Both the position numbers and the translations under genes were made by a program. Below, piece after piece: positions 1-7,750 of a DNA stretch of 64,000 nt. The stretch comes from Ectopseudomonas alcaliphila (GTDB lineage Bacteria > Pseudomonadota > Gammaproteobacteria > Pseudomonadales > Pseudomonadaceae), in the NCBI RefSeq assembly GCF_900101755.1, contig NZ_FNAE01000002.1, forward strand, positions 276,480 to 340,479, in the 5' to 3' direction. The first letter of the stretch is position 1. The number at the start of each line of letters is the position of its first letter. Under the pieces are notes generated by a model. That model was given only the letters and a program-made list of their open reading frames with translations, was not told the origin of the DNA and searched no databases.

Positions 1-3000
1 GGGTGGCGAGGCGCTGACCTATATCGACGAGCAGGGCCGCCCCATCGAGGTCGGCAGCCTTCCACCGGGCGATGCCTGCTACAGCCCGGGTGAAGGCCTG
101 AACTTCCGCCGCGATGAAAGCGGCGCGCTGCTGGTGGAAAGCGTCGATGGCCTCTATCGCCTGTTCGAGCCGTTGCCCGAGTCACCTGACCGTCTGCGCC
201 TGAGCAAGCTCGGCGACCGCAACGACAACCGCCTGCTGCTCGAATACGACGCCACTGGCCGGCTGCGTGCCGTGCGCGATGGCCACAACCAGCTGTGCAT
301 CGAACTGATTGCCGATGTCCTGCACCCGCAGCGCCTGGGCCGGGTCGAGCGCCTGTTCGCCGATGAGCGGCGCGAGGTACTGGTCGCCTACGCCTATGAC
401 GCCCAGGGCGATCTCAGCGAAGTCCGCGACGACAAGGGCCAGCTGCTGCGCCGCTTCGTCTATGACGGCGGCCGCCGTCTGATCGAACACCAGCGTCCCA
501 CAGGCCTGCGCTGCTTCTATGAGTGGGGTGAGTTTCAGGGTGCCGATGGCCGAGAATCGCGGGTGACACGGCACTGGACCGACGACGGCGACGAGTACCA
601 GCTGCATTACGATCTGGATGCGGGGATCACCCGGGTCACCGACGGCCTTGGTCGGGTCAGCGAACGCCACTGGAACAGCCAGTACCAGATCACCCGCTAT
701 CGAGATGCCCTCGGCCAGCTCTGGCTGTTCGAATGGAACGACGAACGCCAGCTGCTCGCCGCCGTCGCACCGGACGGCGCGCGTTGGCAATTCGCCTATG
801 ACGAGTCCGGCAACCTCTGCGAAACCCTCGACCCGCTGGGGCGCCGTGACTTCACTCAATGGCTCGGCCACTGGTCGCTGCCCGAAGCGGAGACGGACGC
901 CGCCGGCAATGCCTGGCAGTACCGCTACGACAAGCGCGGCAACTGCATCGCCGAGATCGACCCGCTGGGCCATATCACCCGCTACCGCTATGACACCAGT
1001 GGCCTGCCGGTGGAGATCATCGACGCCAGCGGCAAGCGCAAGACCCTACGCTGGAACGCCCTCGGCCAGCTTACCGAGCAGGTCGACTGCTCCGGCTACC
1101 CGACGCGCTTCGCCTACGACGAGCGCGGCAACTTGGTGCAGATCACCGATGCCCTCGGCGAGATCACCCGCTACCACTACGATAGCCAGGGTCGCCTGCT
1201 GCAGACGCAGCTGGCCGATGGCCGCAGCGAAAAGTATCAACGCGACGCCATCGGCCAGCTCAGCGCCTACCTCGATCCTGCCGGCAAGCCTGTACGCTAC
1301 CGTTACGACCGTCGTGGCCAGGTGCGCCAGCGCATCGATGCCCTGGGGCGCAGCGTCGGCTTCGAATACGACGCCTATGGCCGCCTGCTCGCCCTGAGCA
1401 ACGAGAACGACGAGCGCTACCGCTTCACCTGGGATGTTCTTGATCGTCTCACCGCCCAGCACGACCTTGATGACAGTGCCCGGCATTACCGCTATGACCC
1501 GCAGGGTAATCTCATCGGCCTGGCCTACACCCCGGCGCCGCATGGCACCGGCCTGGGCAGTGTCCCGGAGACGCCACCAGCGCCGATCATCCACCGCTTC
1601 GAGCGCGATGCCGTTGGCCGGATGATCGCCAAGCACACCGATGACGGTCGCACCGAATACGCCTACGACCCACTCGACCGCCTGCTCAGCATCGACCTCA
1701 CCGCCGTCGACGGCCAGGTGCAGTCGCTGGCCTTCGCCTACGACGCCCTCGGCCAGCTGCTCAGCGAGCAGAGCGCTGCTGGCGCCCTGCAGCATGCCTA
1801 CGACGAGCTCGGCAATCTGCTGGAAACGCAACTGCCTGACCAGCGCCGTATCCGCCGTCTGTACTACGGCAGCGGCCATCTGCAACTGCTCAGCCTGGAT
1901 GATCAACTGGTCAGCCGCTTCGAGCGCGACCGCCTGCACCGTGAGGTGCTGCGTACTCAGGGGCAACTGGCCACCCGCAGCCAGTACGACCGCACAGGCC
2001 GCCTCACCGCACGCCTGCGTCGCCGCCTGGAGCAACCCGTGCAGCTGCCGGCCGAGGCCGAGCGGCGCTACGCCTACGACCCCAGCGACAACCTGATCGG
2101 CCGCCTCGACCGCGACCCGGCCAGCCAGCGCGAACAGAAGCAACAACTGCACTACGATGCCAGCGGGCGCATCATCGCCAGCCAGGACCTGATTCGCGGC
2201 AACCTGGAAACCTACAGCTACGACGCCGCTGCCAACCTGCTGCAGCCGGTCGGCGGCGATGCCGCCAGCAGCGGCTGGGTGCGCCACAACAAACTGCTCA
2301 CCTACCAGGACAAGCGCTACCGCTACGACGCCTTCGGCCGCCTGGTGGAAAAGCGCAGCGGCCGTCACCAGGTGCAGCGCCTGAGCTACGACGCCGAACA
2401 CCGCGTGCGGGAAGTCACCAACAACGACGGCAGCCGCGTGGTGATGCACTACGATCCGCTCGGCCGGCGTATCGGCAAAAGCCACTACGATGCCCGCGGC
2501 GCCTTGCTCGGCCAAACCGACTTCACCTGGGATGGCCTGCGCCTGCTCAGCGAGACCCGCAACGGCCGGCACAGCCTCTACCTCTACGACGAGGGCAGCT
2601 ACGACCCGCTGGCGCGCGTCGACGGCCAGGGCGAACACGCCCGCCTGCGCTACTACCACACCGATCCGAACGGGTTACCGCAGCAACTAACCGAAGACGA
2701 CGGCCGCTGCATCTGGCAGGCCCGTTATCAGGTGTGGGGCAACACCCTGGCCGAACAGCAGGAAAGCTTCTTCGTCGAAGAGCAGAACCTGCGCTTCCAG
2801 GGCCAGTACCTGGACCGCGAAACCGGGCTGCACTACAACACCTTCAGGTTCTACGATCCGGATATCGGACGCTTTATCAGCCCGGACCCGATTGGGTTGG
2901 CGGGTGGGATCAACCTGTTCCAGTATGCGCCGGAGCCGTATGGGTGGGTGGATCCGTGGGGGTGGAGTCCCAGCTCGACACTTGACCGTGCATTAGGCGG

Positions 3001-3361
3001 TGTTGTCGGCGACAACATGCAGGCTCATCATTTAATTCCGGTTGCTGTTTGGAAAAAGCATGAAAGCTTTTTAACTAGGATAGGTCTCGGAAGCTCGCGT
3101 GATACAGCACCAAATGGCCTATTAATGCCAGATAGCGGTGCGCAAGCAAAAACGTCTAAAGCGACTGTTTATCATCGTGGCTCCCATGCAAATTATAATG
3201 CCTTGGTAGATAGGAAAATTGAGCGAATTCACCGAGACTATAAAGCAGGAGTAATTGATAAGGCGGCAGCAAAGCAGCGGGTCGAAGGCCAAATGAAATC
3301 TCTTCGGCGCAACATAAGGTCAGGAAAAATATCCACCCAGAAAGGAGGTCGGCTTTGTTAG
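1..3361 (+). CDS. Rhs polymorphic toxin with C-terminal AHH nuclease domain (5' end outside window)
   Basis: The reading frame is open from base 2, so the gene starts upstream. The body is dozens of YD/RHS repeats (GRLxxxxD..YRYD type), as in Rhs shells that enclose a toxic C-terminus. The core ends with the conserved DPIGLAGG-NLFQYA-P stretch at about 2890-2935. After DPWG the DNA changes from G+C-rich to visibly A+T-rich, the usual sign of an exchangeable tip. The tip (about 3000-3361) holds A-H-H-L-I-P near 3023-3040, then NGLLMP and YHRGSHANYN, which is the AHH HNH-superfamily nuclease signature. It is probably delivered by type VI secretion as an interbacterial DNase (inference; no VgrG, PAAR or T6SS gene is in view). 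The stop overlaps the next gene by 7 bases. Confidence 0.93.
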   Translation, partial: GGEALTYIDEQGRPIEVGSLPPGDACYSPGEGLNFRRDESGALLVESVDGLYRLFEPLPESPDRLRLSKLGDRNDNRLLLEYDATGRLRAVRDGHNQLCIELIADVLHPQRLGRVERLFADERREVLVAYAYDAQGDLSEVRDDKGQLLRRFVYDGGRRLIEHQRPTGLRCFYEWGEFQGADGRESRVTRHWTDDGDEYQLHYDLDAGITRVTDGLGRVSERHWNSQYQITRYRDALGQLWLFEWNDERQLLAAVAPDGARWQFAYDESGNLCETLDPLGRRDFTQWLGHWSLPEAETDAAGNAWQYRYDKRGNCIAEIDPLGHITRYRYDTSGLPVEIIDASGKRKTLRWNALGQLTEQVDCSGYPTRFAYDERGNLVQITDALGEITRYHYDSQGRLLQTQLADGRSEKYQRDAIGQLSAYLDPAGKPVRYRYDRRGQVRQRIDALGRSVGFEYDAYGRLLALSNENDERYRFTWDVLDRLTAQHDLDDSARHYRYDPQGNLIGLAYTPAPHGTGLGSVPETPPAPIIHRFERDAVGRMIAKHTDDGRTEYAYDPLDRLLSIDLTAVDGQVQSLAFAYDALGQLLSEQSAAGALQHAYDELGNLLETQLPDQRRIRRLYYGSGHLQLLSLDDQLVSRFERDRLHREVLRTQGQLATRSQYDRTGRLTARLRRRLEQPVQLPAEAERRYAYDPSDNLIGRLDRDPASQREQKQQLHYDASGRIIASQDLIRGNLETYSYDAAANLLQPVGGDAASSGWVRHNKLLTYQDKRYRYDAFGRLVEKRSGRHQVQRLSYDAEHRVREVTNNDGSRVVMHYDPLGRRIGKSHYDARGALLGQTDFTWDGLRLLSETRNGRHSLYLYDEGSYDPLARVDGQGEHARLRYYHTDPNGLPQQLTEDDGRCIWQARYQVWGNTLAEQQESFFVEEQNLRFQGQYLDRETGLHYNTFRFYDPDIGRFISPDPIGLAGGINLFQYAPEPYGWVDPWGWSPSSTLDRALGGVVGDNMQAHHLIPVAVWKKHESFLTRIGLGSSRDTAPNGLLMPDSGAQAKTSKATVYHRGSHANYNALVDRKIERIHRDYKAGVIDKAAAKQRVEGQMKSLRRNIRSGKISTQKGGRLC

Positions 3362-3972
3362 AGCAAAATTCGAAATTTTATACACTACAATTCAAAGAAG
3401 AAAATGGTTATCCGATTTTTCTCGACGGCGTCATCCACGAGAGTTTCGTGCCAAAGATTTATGACAAAGGCATGGTTTACGACTGGTACGACACAGACTA
3501 TGGTGAAACCACAGATGACCTGCCCCCAAAATTAGTATGGATTACGAAGAACAAAAACCTCAAATTTGACATCGCTCGTGGTTTTATGGGTTTTGTTGTT
3601 AGTTCTCGCTTCATTGAAATCTTCGAGCGCTGGCGTGTCCGCGACTGGGAAATTTCTGAGCTTGAGGTTGTAAATCCCAAGGGAGAAATAGTCGCAAGCA
3701 ATTATTTCTACCTACGCCAGAAGTCAGAATACCTACTGAAAGATGTAGCAGACATGGAGAAATCAAAATATCGAAAAGGTAAATGGGGGCCTGAATACAC
3801 AAGCTTAATAATAAACAAAGCAATAGACCTAGATTTCTTTCTTTCCTCAGAAGGCATTCTGTCAGGGCACCCAATATTATCAGCCAGAGCAATCTCTGAC
3901 TTGTTAAAACTCAACAGCAAAGGCTTCGAAGTAGTGCCGACCGAGCAAATTGAGTCCGTACTTGACTACTAG
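3355..3972 (+). CDS. Cognate immunity protein for the AHH Rhs toxin (Imm11/Imm43-like)
   Basis: This 205-aa cytoplasmic protein starts with TTG inside the last codons of the rhs gene. A near-perfect Shine-Dalgarno, AAAGGAGG at 3341-3348, fixes that start. Overlap with a toxin tip is the standard arrangement for the specific immunity gene. The fold looks like the imm11 (DUF1629) or Imm43 class: a W-I-x-K-N region, then ISELEVVNPKGE, then an SxxxSARAISDLL ending. I place the family only loosely. It should bind and block the AHH nuclease. The gene is A+T-rich like the toxin tip, so the two probably moved together. Confidence 0.7.
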   Translation: MLEQNSKFYTLQFKEENGYPIFLDGVIHESFVPKIYDKGMVYDWYDTDYGETTDDLPPKLVWITKNKNLKFDIARGFMGFVVSSRFIEIFERWRVRDWEISELEVVNPKGEIVASNYFYLRQKSEYLLKDVADMEKSKYRKGKWGPEYTSLIINKAIDLDFFLSSEGILSGHPILSARAISDLLKLNSKGFEVVPTEQIESVLDY

Positions 3973-4006
3973 TGACAAAAAATAGGTCGGCAAGCGACCG
4001 AAAAAG

Positions 4007-4033
4007 CAGAAAAGGGGACATTTATAAACTATA
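4007..4033 (+). repeat. Half-copy of the GGGGACA palindrome
   Basis: AAAAGGGGACATTTATAA matches one arm of the palindromes at 5775-5839 and 6484-6548. The second arm is not seen here. It lies just before the ankyrin-SUFU gene, between two immunity cassettes. Confidence 0.45.
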
Positions 4034-4040
4034 AGAGGAT

Positions 4041-4982
4041 ATGACATTGAAAGCTTATGCAAGTCCAAATGAAGTTGGCCCAGATGATGATACAGCTAGG
4101 GTGCCGCTTAACTACGCTGTGCTGAAAAACGATCTAGTTGCAACTCAGAAACTACTTGCTGAGGGTGCATATCCTGACGGGCTCGATGAAACTTCATTTA
4201 CTCCTCTTATGTATGCCACCCGTGAAGGTCATGGCGGAATAGTTAGGCTTCTGTTAGAGGCAGGTGCCGATCCTTGCCGGCTAGGGTATGTGCAAAGAGT
4301 CTATCCTCTTGATTTTGCTCAATGGCGAGTCAATGACTCAAAAACCTTAGAACTGCTCAAGGGTGTCAATGCCCCTAGCGTATCAATGGAGTTCGATACC
4401 TCTTCTTTAAGAGGCGCAGAGATGATCGCGTTCGTCAGTCGCGAGTATGCAGGTATTTACCCTGTCGATTTCAAACGTGACGTTAACGGTGAACAATTCT
4501 CCTTCTGGCTTGGCCAGACACGCCTTGAAAAAAATGACTGGGACAATCCTCTGTTTCTGTTCTCTGCCGGGCTTTACACATATGGCACGCCTATTGATAT
4601 AGGGCTGATCCTTCCGCCAGAGTGGGCTGTCTTACAAGAATATAGAAATCCACGCAGCCTTCTTTCGTTTCCGCTAGACCTTCTACAAGCACTTGCTAGC
4701 CGGGTCCAGCAGGGCGTTGGAATAAATCACGGAGATATAATCAATCCATCTGAAGATGATCTAAAGGATTTGGGTTGGCCAGCTACAGTTCGCTATTTGG
4801 TCGCTGTCGACCAGAGCTGGGGGCGTAACAAAGATGACCATGATGATACTGATGTCATCCTATTAACTCTTGCTCCTGTAACAAACAAAGGTTTCAAGCC
4901 TACCCATAAAGGAGGCTTGGATATGGCAGATAAGCTGCGCTCTGCACGTTGGAAAAAAATGGCGATTCCATTTTACAGGTAA
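4041..4982 (+). CDS. Ankyrin-repeat plus SUFU-domain protein (orphan immunity candidate)
   Basis: This 313-aa protein has two parts. Residues about 20-105 contain ankyrin helices (TPLMYATREGHGGIVRLLLEAGADP is unmistakable in type). Residues about 125-313 resemble the suppressor-of-fused (SUFU) domain: a GTPIDIGLILPPEW segment, a FPLDLLQALASRV helix and a WPATVRYLVAVD strand. Both domains are recurrent in bacterial polymorphic-toxin immunity proteins, and SUFU members can act as immunity to several toxins (established for the families). No toxin gene precedes it; a half palindrome does, so I read it as an orphan cassette. AGAGGA ends only one base before ATG 4041, so the start is uncertain. 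Confidence 0.72.
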   Translation: MTLKAYASPNEVGPDDDTARVPLNYAVLKNDLVATQKLLAEGAYPDGLDETSFTPLMYATREGHGGIVRLLLEAGADPCRLGYVQRVYPLDFAQWRVNDSKTLELLKGVNAPSVSMEFDTSSLRGAEMIAFVSREYAGIYPVDFKRDVNGEQFSFWLGQTRLEKNDWDNPLFLFSAGLYTYGTPIDIGLILPPEWAVLQEYRNPRSLLSFPLDLLQALASRVQQGVGINHGDIINPSEDDLKDLGWPATVRYLVAVDQSWGRNKDDHDDTDVILLTLAPVTNKGFKPTHKGGLDMADKLRSARWKKMAIPFYR

Positions 4983-5057
4983 CGATAGAGGAACGGCGCA
5001 GTACAGGATCAATGGAGCCCCATAAACTTCGGTTTGTCCCTGAGCAATCCCAGTTAC

Positions 5058-5177
5058 TGGTCTGCGCCTGCTCAGCGAAACCCGCAACGGCCGGCACAGC
5101 CTCTACCTCTACGACGAGGGCAGCTACGACCCGCTGGCGCGCGTCGACGGCTAGGGCGAACACGCCCGCCTACGCTA
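5058..5177 (+). pseudogene. Displaced fragment of the rhs core
   Basis: About 120 bases repeat positions 2533-2652 of the rhs gene at a constant offset of 2525, with only about four differences (for example C to T at 5061 and 5152). The change at 5152 turns an in-frame CAG into TAG. The surrounding A+T-rich DNA is unlike this G+C-rich piece. It is a scar of recombination between rhs tips, marking where an older toxin end was replaced or inserted. It does not code for a usable protein. Confidence 0.85.
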
Positions 5178-5184
5178 TCAGGGG

Positions 5185-5238
5185 AATAGGGGACAGACCA
5201 CGATTAATTTATCCGTAAATCGTGGTCTGTCTCCTATT
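5185..5238. repeat. Palindromic repeat, copy 1 (GGGGACAGACCACGATT arms)
   Basis: Arms at 5185-5205 and 5218-5238 are 21 bases each and complementary with one mismatch, separated by 12 bases. It belongs to the same group as the hairpins at 5775 and 6484 by its AGGGGACAGA start. It joins the rhs scar to the Imm22 cassette. Confidence 0.8.
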
Positions 5239-5356
5239 GTTTCTCTTCCATAACAAGTTAATTGCAGATCTATAGCAGGTGACTAGCAAAAGAGAAGCTA
5301 AGATGATCATTGCAAAACATCATAGGAAACATATGAAATTAAGCAGGTGCTCCTAA

Positions 5357-5758
5357 ATGTTCGATGACGCGAAAGCTATTCATATCTGGGTGGGAAGCAA
5401 TTTCTCAAAAGAAGAAGAGTATATGAGCTATTTTGAGCTTGATTACTCTGTTGAAGGGGACTTTGCTGACCCAGGTTATAAGCTCTGTGGTTTTTGCAAG
5501 GATATCGGTATCGTTTGGTATGACGAAGATTTTATAGGCATCATTCCTCGTCGAGAGCAGGAGGTCTCTTTAGATGATATTTTGGCGGAAGCTGCTATAG
5601 ATGATGAGCTACCGGTAGCTAAGGCTCGCTGTGATTCTTTGGGTATAAAAAAAGCCAATGCGATTTTTTGGTATCAAGATGCTGATCTTGTGCTTGAGAA
5701 GTCGACCAAGGATAGTTATAACGGTCTAAAATATATAGGTGTTTTTAAGGAGAGTTAG
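5357..5758 (+). CDS. Imm22 family immunity protein, copy 1
   Basis: This 133-aa acidic protein carries the Imm22 pattern: an N-terminal IHIWVGSNFSKEEEYMSYFEL strand-helix, a central CGFC..IG..WYDEDFIGIIPR block, and a C-terminal ANAIFWYQDADL..YNGLKYIGVF. It is about 70% identical by eye to the copy at 6564. The ATG follows directly after an in-frame TAA (5354-5356) that ends a short run ending RKHMKLSRCS. That run may be the last residues of a lost toxin (inference). Imm22 proteins neutralise nuclease tips of polymorphic toxins. Confidence 0.82.
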   Translation: MFDDAKAIHIWVGSNFSKEEEYMSYFELDYSVEGDFADPGYKLCGFCKDIGIVWYDEDFIGIIPRREQEVSLDDILAEAAIDDELPVAKARCDSLGIKKANAIFWYQDADLVLEKSTKDSYNGLKYIGVFKES

Positions 5759-5774
5759 GCAGGCGGAAGGATCC

Positions 5775-5839
5775 AAAAGGGGACAGATTTATTTTCGGCT
5801 ACCAGTGTTTTTAGCCAATAAATAAATCTGTCCCCTTTT
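5775..5839. repeat. Palindromic repeat, copy 2 (AAAAGGGGACAGATTTATTT arms)
   Basis: The arms at 5775-5794 and 5820-5839 are perfect 20-base inverted repeats, with a nested GGCT/AGCC pair inside. It lies between Imm22 copy 1 and the displaced toxin tail. Similar GGGGACAG palindromes in Pseudomonas are often associated with REP-type transposases (from memory); no transposase is present here. Confidence 0.85.
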
Positions 5840-5847
5840 TGTTTTTT

Positions 5848-6009
5848 GGACCAGGGAAAAGCCCTAGCTATGCGATTAAGGTTCCATATGAAAAAGTACC
5901 TAGTCACTTGGTGAAAGATATTAAGAATCGCCCGCCGTCACGGTCGATCAATATAACTGCCAACAAAAATGGGACAGGGTTAATCAAAAGAGTCACAGGA
6001 TGCCGTTAA
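5848..6009 (+). pseudogene. Displaced toxin C-terminus (about 53 codons, no start)
   Basis: Directly after palindrome copy 2, the frame from 5848 is open for 53 codons and reads like a real basic C-terminal domain (SYAIKVPYEKV, then SINITANKNGTGLI), ending in TAA at 6007-6009. It has no plausible start and is cut at its 5' side by the palindrome. The stop overlaps the next start as TAATG. This is the arrangement expected of an rhs tip whose body has been lost while its immunity gene was kept. The toxin family is not recognised. Confidence 0.6.
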
Positions 6010-6437
6010 TGAAAATATATTTGACCCCGGAAAATGTTGACTTTGAAATATCTACGGTTGGCGTACATGTGGTCTACTCCGACGTAGAAGGATCTACCAT
6101 TGAAGTCGATGCGCGTATACCAGATGCAGTGCAAATAGACTCCTATACTAAAGTCAAAATACATTTCCCGCTTACCGCAGAGTTAACTTGCGTAACAATG
6201 AATTTTTTTGAACTGCATCACAAGGATATTGTACTCGGCGAGTGCAGTGCGCGAGGGGCAAAAAAAAATCAGGCTCCAGGTATATACACAATAGAGAACT
6301 CGGAAAAGCTAAAGCTGAAGTCGAAAATTTACGATCCTCACAATATTTTTAATCTAAGGCACTACTTGGTCTGCGGGAGTGATAGTTATGTTGAAGTAAT
6401 TTCTCAGCAATACACAGCACATAAAAAAATCCCATAA
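6009..6437 (+). CDS. Unrecognised immunity candidate paired with the displaced toxin tail
   Basis: I prefer the ATG at 6009 (142 aa), which overlaps the toxin-tail stop as TAATG and has AGGA at 5997-6000 about 8 bases upstream. An in-frame ATG at 6000 would add three residues. The protein is small, has no signal peptide or membrane segment, and looks beta-rich: VDFEISTVGVHVVYSD, then IDSYTKVKIHFPLTAELTCV, ending YVEVISQQY. I do not recognise a family. Overlap with a toxin end and position between Imm22 copies argue for immunity. The DNA is A+T-rich. Confidence 0.6.
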   Translation: MKIYLTPENVDFEISTVGVHVVYSDVEGSTIEVDARIPDAVQIDSYTKVKIHFPLTAELTCVTMNFFELHHKDIVLGECSARGAKKNQAPGIYTIENSEKLKLKSKIYDPHNIFNLRHYLVCGSDSYVEVISQQYTAHKKIP

Positions 6438-6483
6438 AGCAGACCCGCGCGAATCGCCGATGGCCGAGATCAAGATCAATTGG

Positions 6484-6548
6484 AAAAGGGAACAGATCTA
6501 TTTTCGGCCACCGGTGGTGCTGGCCAGTAAATAAATCTATCCCTTTTT
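6484..6548. repeat. Palindromic repeat, copy 3 (diverged)
   Basis: AAAAGGGAACAGATCTATTTTCGGCCA at the left pairs with TGGCCAGTAAATAAATCTATCCCTTTT at the right, with several mismatches. It resembles copy 2 throughout but is more decayed. It sits just upstream of Imm22 copy 2. Confidence 0.75.
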
Positions 6549-6563
6549 AGGGTGCATATATAA

Positions 6564-6968
6564 GTGTCAAGCGAAAATAAAAATTTTCATGTATGGGTAG
6601 GTAGCAATTTCTCGCAAGAGGACGAATACATGAGCTATTTCGAAATCGATCACTCTACCGAAGGTGATTTTGATGATCCAAACTACAAGCTCTGTGGCTT
6701 CTGCCAAGATATTGGTGTTGATTGGTATGACGAAGATTTCATCGGCATTATTCCTCGCTGCGAGCATGAGGTTTCGCTAGATGAAATTCTGATCGAAGCC
6801 GCTGTAGATGAAGATGAATTGCCGCTCGTCAAAGCTCGTTGTGAAGCCCTTGGAATCAATAAGGCCAATGCAGTTTTTTGGTACCAAGACGCAGAGTTGG
6901 TCCTCAAGCAACCTATCAAAGATAGCTATAACGGCCTGAAGTACATAGGTGTGTTTCAAGGGGACTGA
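6564..6968 (+). CDS. Imm22 family immunity protein, copy 2
   Basis: This 134-aa protein is a paralogue of the one at 5357, with the same blocks: HVWVGSNFSQEDEYMSYFE, CGFCQDIG..WYDEDFIGIIPR, and YNGLKYIGVF at the end. The start is GTG 6564, directly after an in-frame TAA (6561-6563); the ribosome-binding site is weak. The two copies differ mainly at charged surface positions, as expected when immunity proteins diverge to match different toxin variants. No toxin is adjacent, so it is an orphan. Confidence 0.8.
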   Translation: MSSENKNFHVWVGSNFSQEDEYMSYFEIDHSTEGDFDDPNYKLCGFCQDIGVDWYDEDFIGIIPRCEHEVSLDEILIEAAVDEDELPLVKARCEALGINKANAVFWYQDAELVLKQPIKDSYNGLKYIGVFQGD

Positions 6969-7003
6969 TATGAGAGTCTATTTAAGGGAAAGGCATAGTA
7001 GCC

Positions 7004-7402
7004 TTGACTGTAAATAAGCCGCTTCTTTCAATGGACATGAAAAGACTTTCGAAAAAGAAACAGCGCTTATTCGATGGCACTGAAAATGACTTCTACGTAT
7101 TCAGTTCAATGTTGGATGTGGCCGAACTCGGATCAGTTTTTTTCGACAACCGGCAGGTCCAGTATTTATGGGAACTGGGTGAGGGGCAGGCCGATGCGCT
7201 GGTAGGTCTGATTCCTGGCGCAAGAAAACATATGGTTATTCCAGGCGATTCGCCCGCGTATAAGCAAGGGAACCTCGCTCTGTACGTGCAACGCGTTAAT
7301 GGGCGAGACGCCAATCAGTCGGTACTTATCGTCGTAGCTGCAGGAGAAGCACAACCTGCGCGCTTCGTGATCGATCTGTGTGGCGTGTTTGTGGACGAGT
7401 AA
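7004..7402 (+). CDS. Hypothetical protein at the end of the immunity array
   Basis: This 132-aa protein is not recognised. The TTG at 7004 has an AGGGAAAGG ribosome-binding site at 6985-6993; the first ATG (7031) has none. It starts 35 bases after Imm22 copy 2. The sequence is soluble: a lysine-rich beginning (KRLSKKKQRLFDG), then beta-rich stretches including LALYVQRVNG and QSVLIVVAAG. It could be a further immunity gene by position only. Its base composition is closer to the chromosome than that of the cassettes before it. Confidence 0.5.
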   Translation: MTVNKPLLSMDMKRLSKKKQRLFDGTENDFYVFSSMLDVAELGSVFFDNRQVQYLWELGEGQADALVGLIPGARKHMVIPGDSPAYKQGNLALYVQRVNGRDANQSVLIVVAAGEAQPARFVIDLCGVFVDE

Positions 7403-7529
7403 AGCTGCCATCTGATTAGCGTCAGGCTCAAATCATGGTTTTTTGCGATTGCCGCTATGGCAAAAGGCTTACACGCCGAAGCGCAACGGGCCTCTCCCGT
7501 CGCCCGCGCAGGCTGGCTAATCTACGCAC

Positions 7530-7635
7530 ACCTACCGGGAACTGGATGTCCCGAGTCACGGAAGACAGACCGCGCCAGGATGGCAAACGACAGGATGTCG
7601 GAAGGTCTTAAAAAACCCGCTTCGGCGGGTTTTTT
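7530..7635 (+). ncRNA. Rsm-type small RNA (RsmX/Y/Z-like titrator of RsmA)
   Basis: About 105 bases carry six GGA motifs in 65 bases. Four lie in hairpin loops: CGGGA(ACTGGATG)TCCCG at 7536-7553, GTC(ACGGAA)GAC at 7555-7566, GCC(AGGAT)GGC at 7574-7584, and CGAC(AGGAT)GTCG at 7588-7600. A strong terminator follows. This is the architecture of GacA-controlled sRNAs that sequester RsmA/CsrA. A perfect half-site of the GacA box (CTTACA, 7468-7473) lies about 60 bases before the inferred start, but the other half is poor. TAATCT at 7518-7523 may be the -10. Transcript ends are inferred, and I cannot assign X, Y or Z. Confidence 0.72.
7610..7635 (+). terminator. Rho-independent terminator of the Rsm-type sRNA
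   Basis: CCCGC-TTCG-GCGGG (7616-7629) is preceded by six A and followed by six T. The UUCG tetraloop and U-tract make it a textbook intrinsic terminator. It could also serve minus-strand transcripts because it is near-symmetric. Confidence 0.92.
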
Positions 7636-7750
7636 GTTGCCTGTAGAAAAGTCAGGCGACACTGAACGCTGGTAGCCAGGCATGACTCAGGTCCGCCAGA
7701 AGAAAGCTGTTGGCCTCCCAGATATCACCAGTAAATCCGAGCCCCTCCTG

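Noticed and set aside
1046..2659. Minus-strand frame opposite rhs
   Set aside because: Low-complexity Val/Ala-rich shadow of the YD repeats.
7457..7675. 72-codon plus frame over the sRNA
   Set aside because: It runs through the hairpins and terminator of the Rsm-type RNA; the composition is not protein-like.
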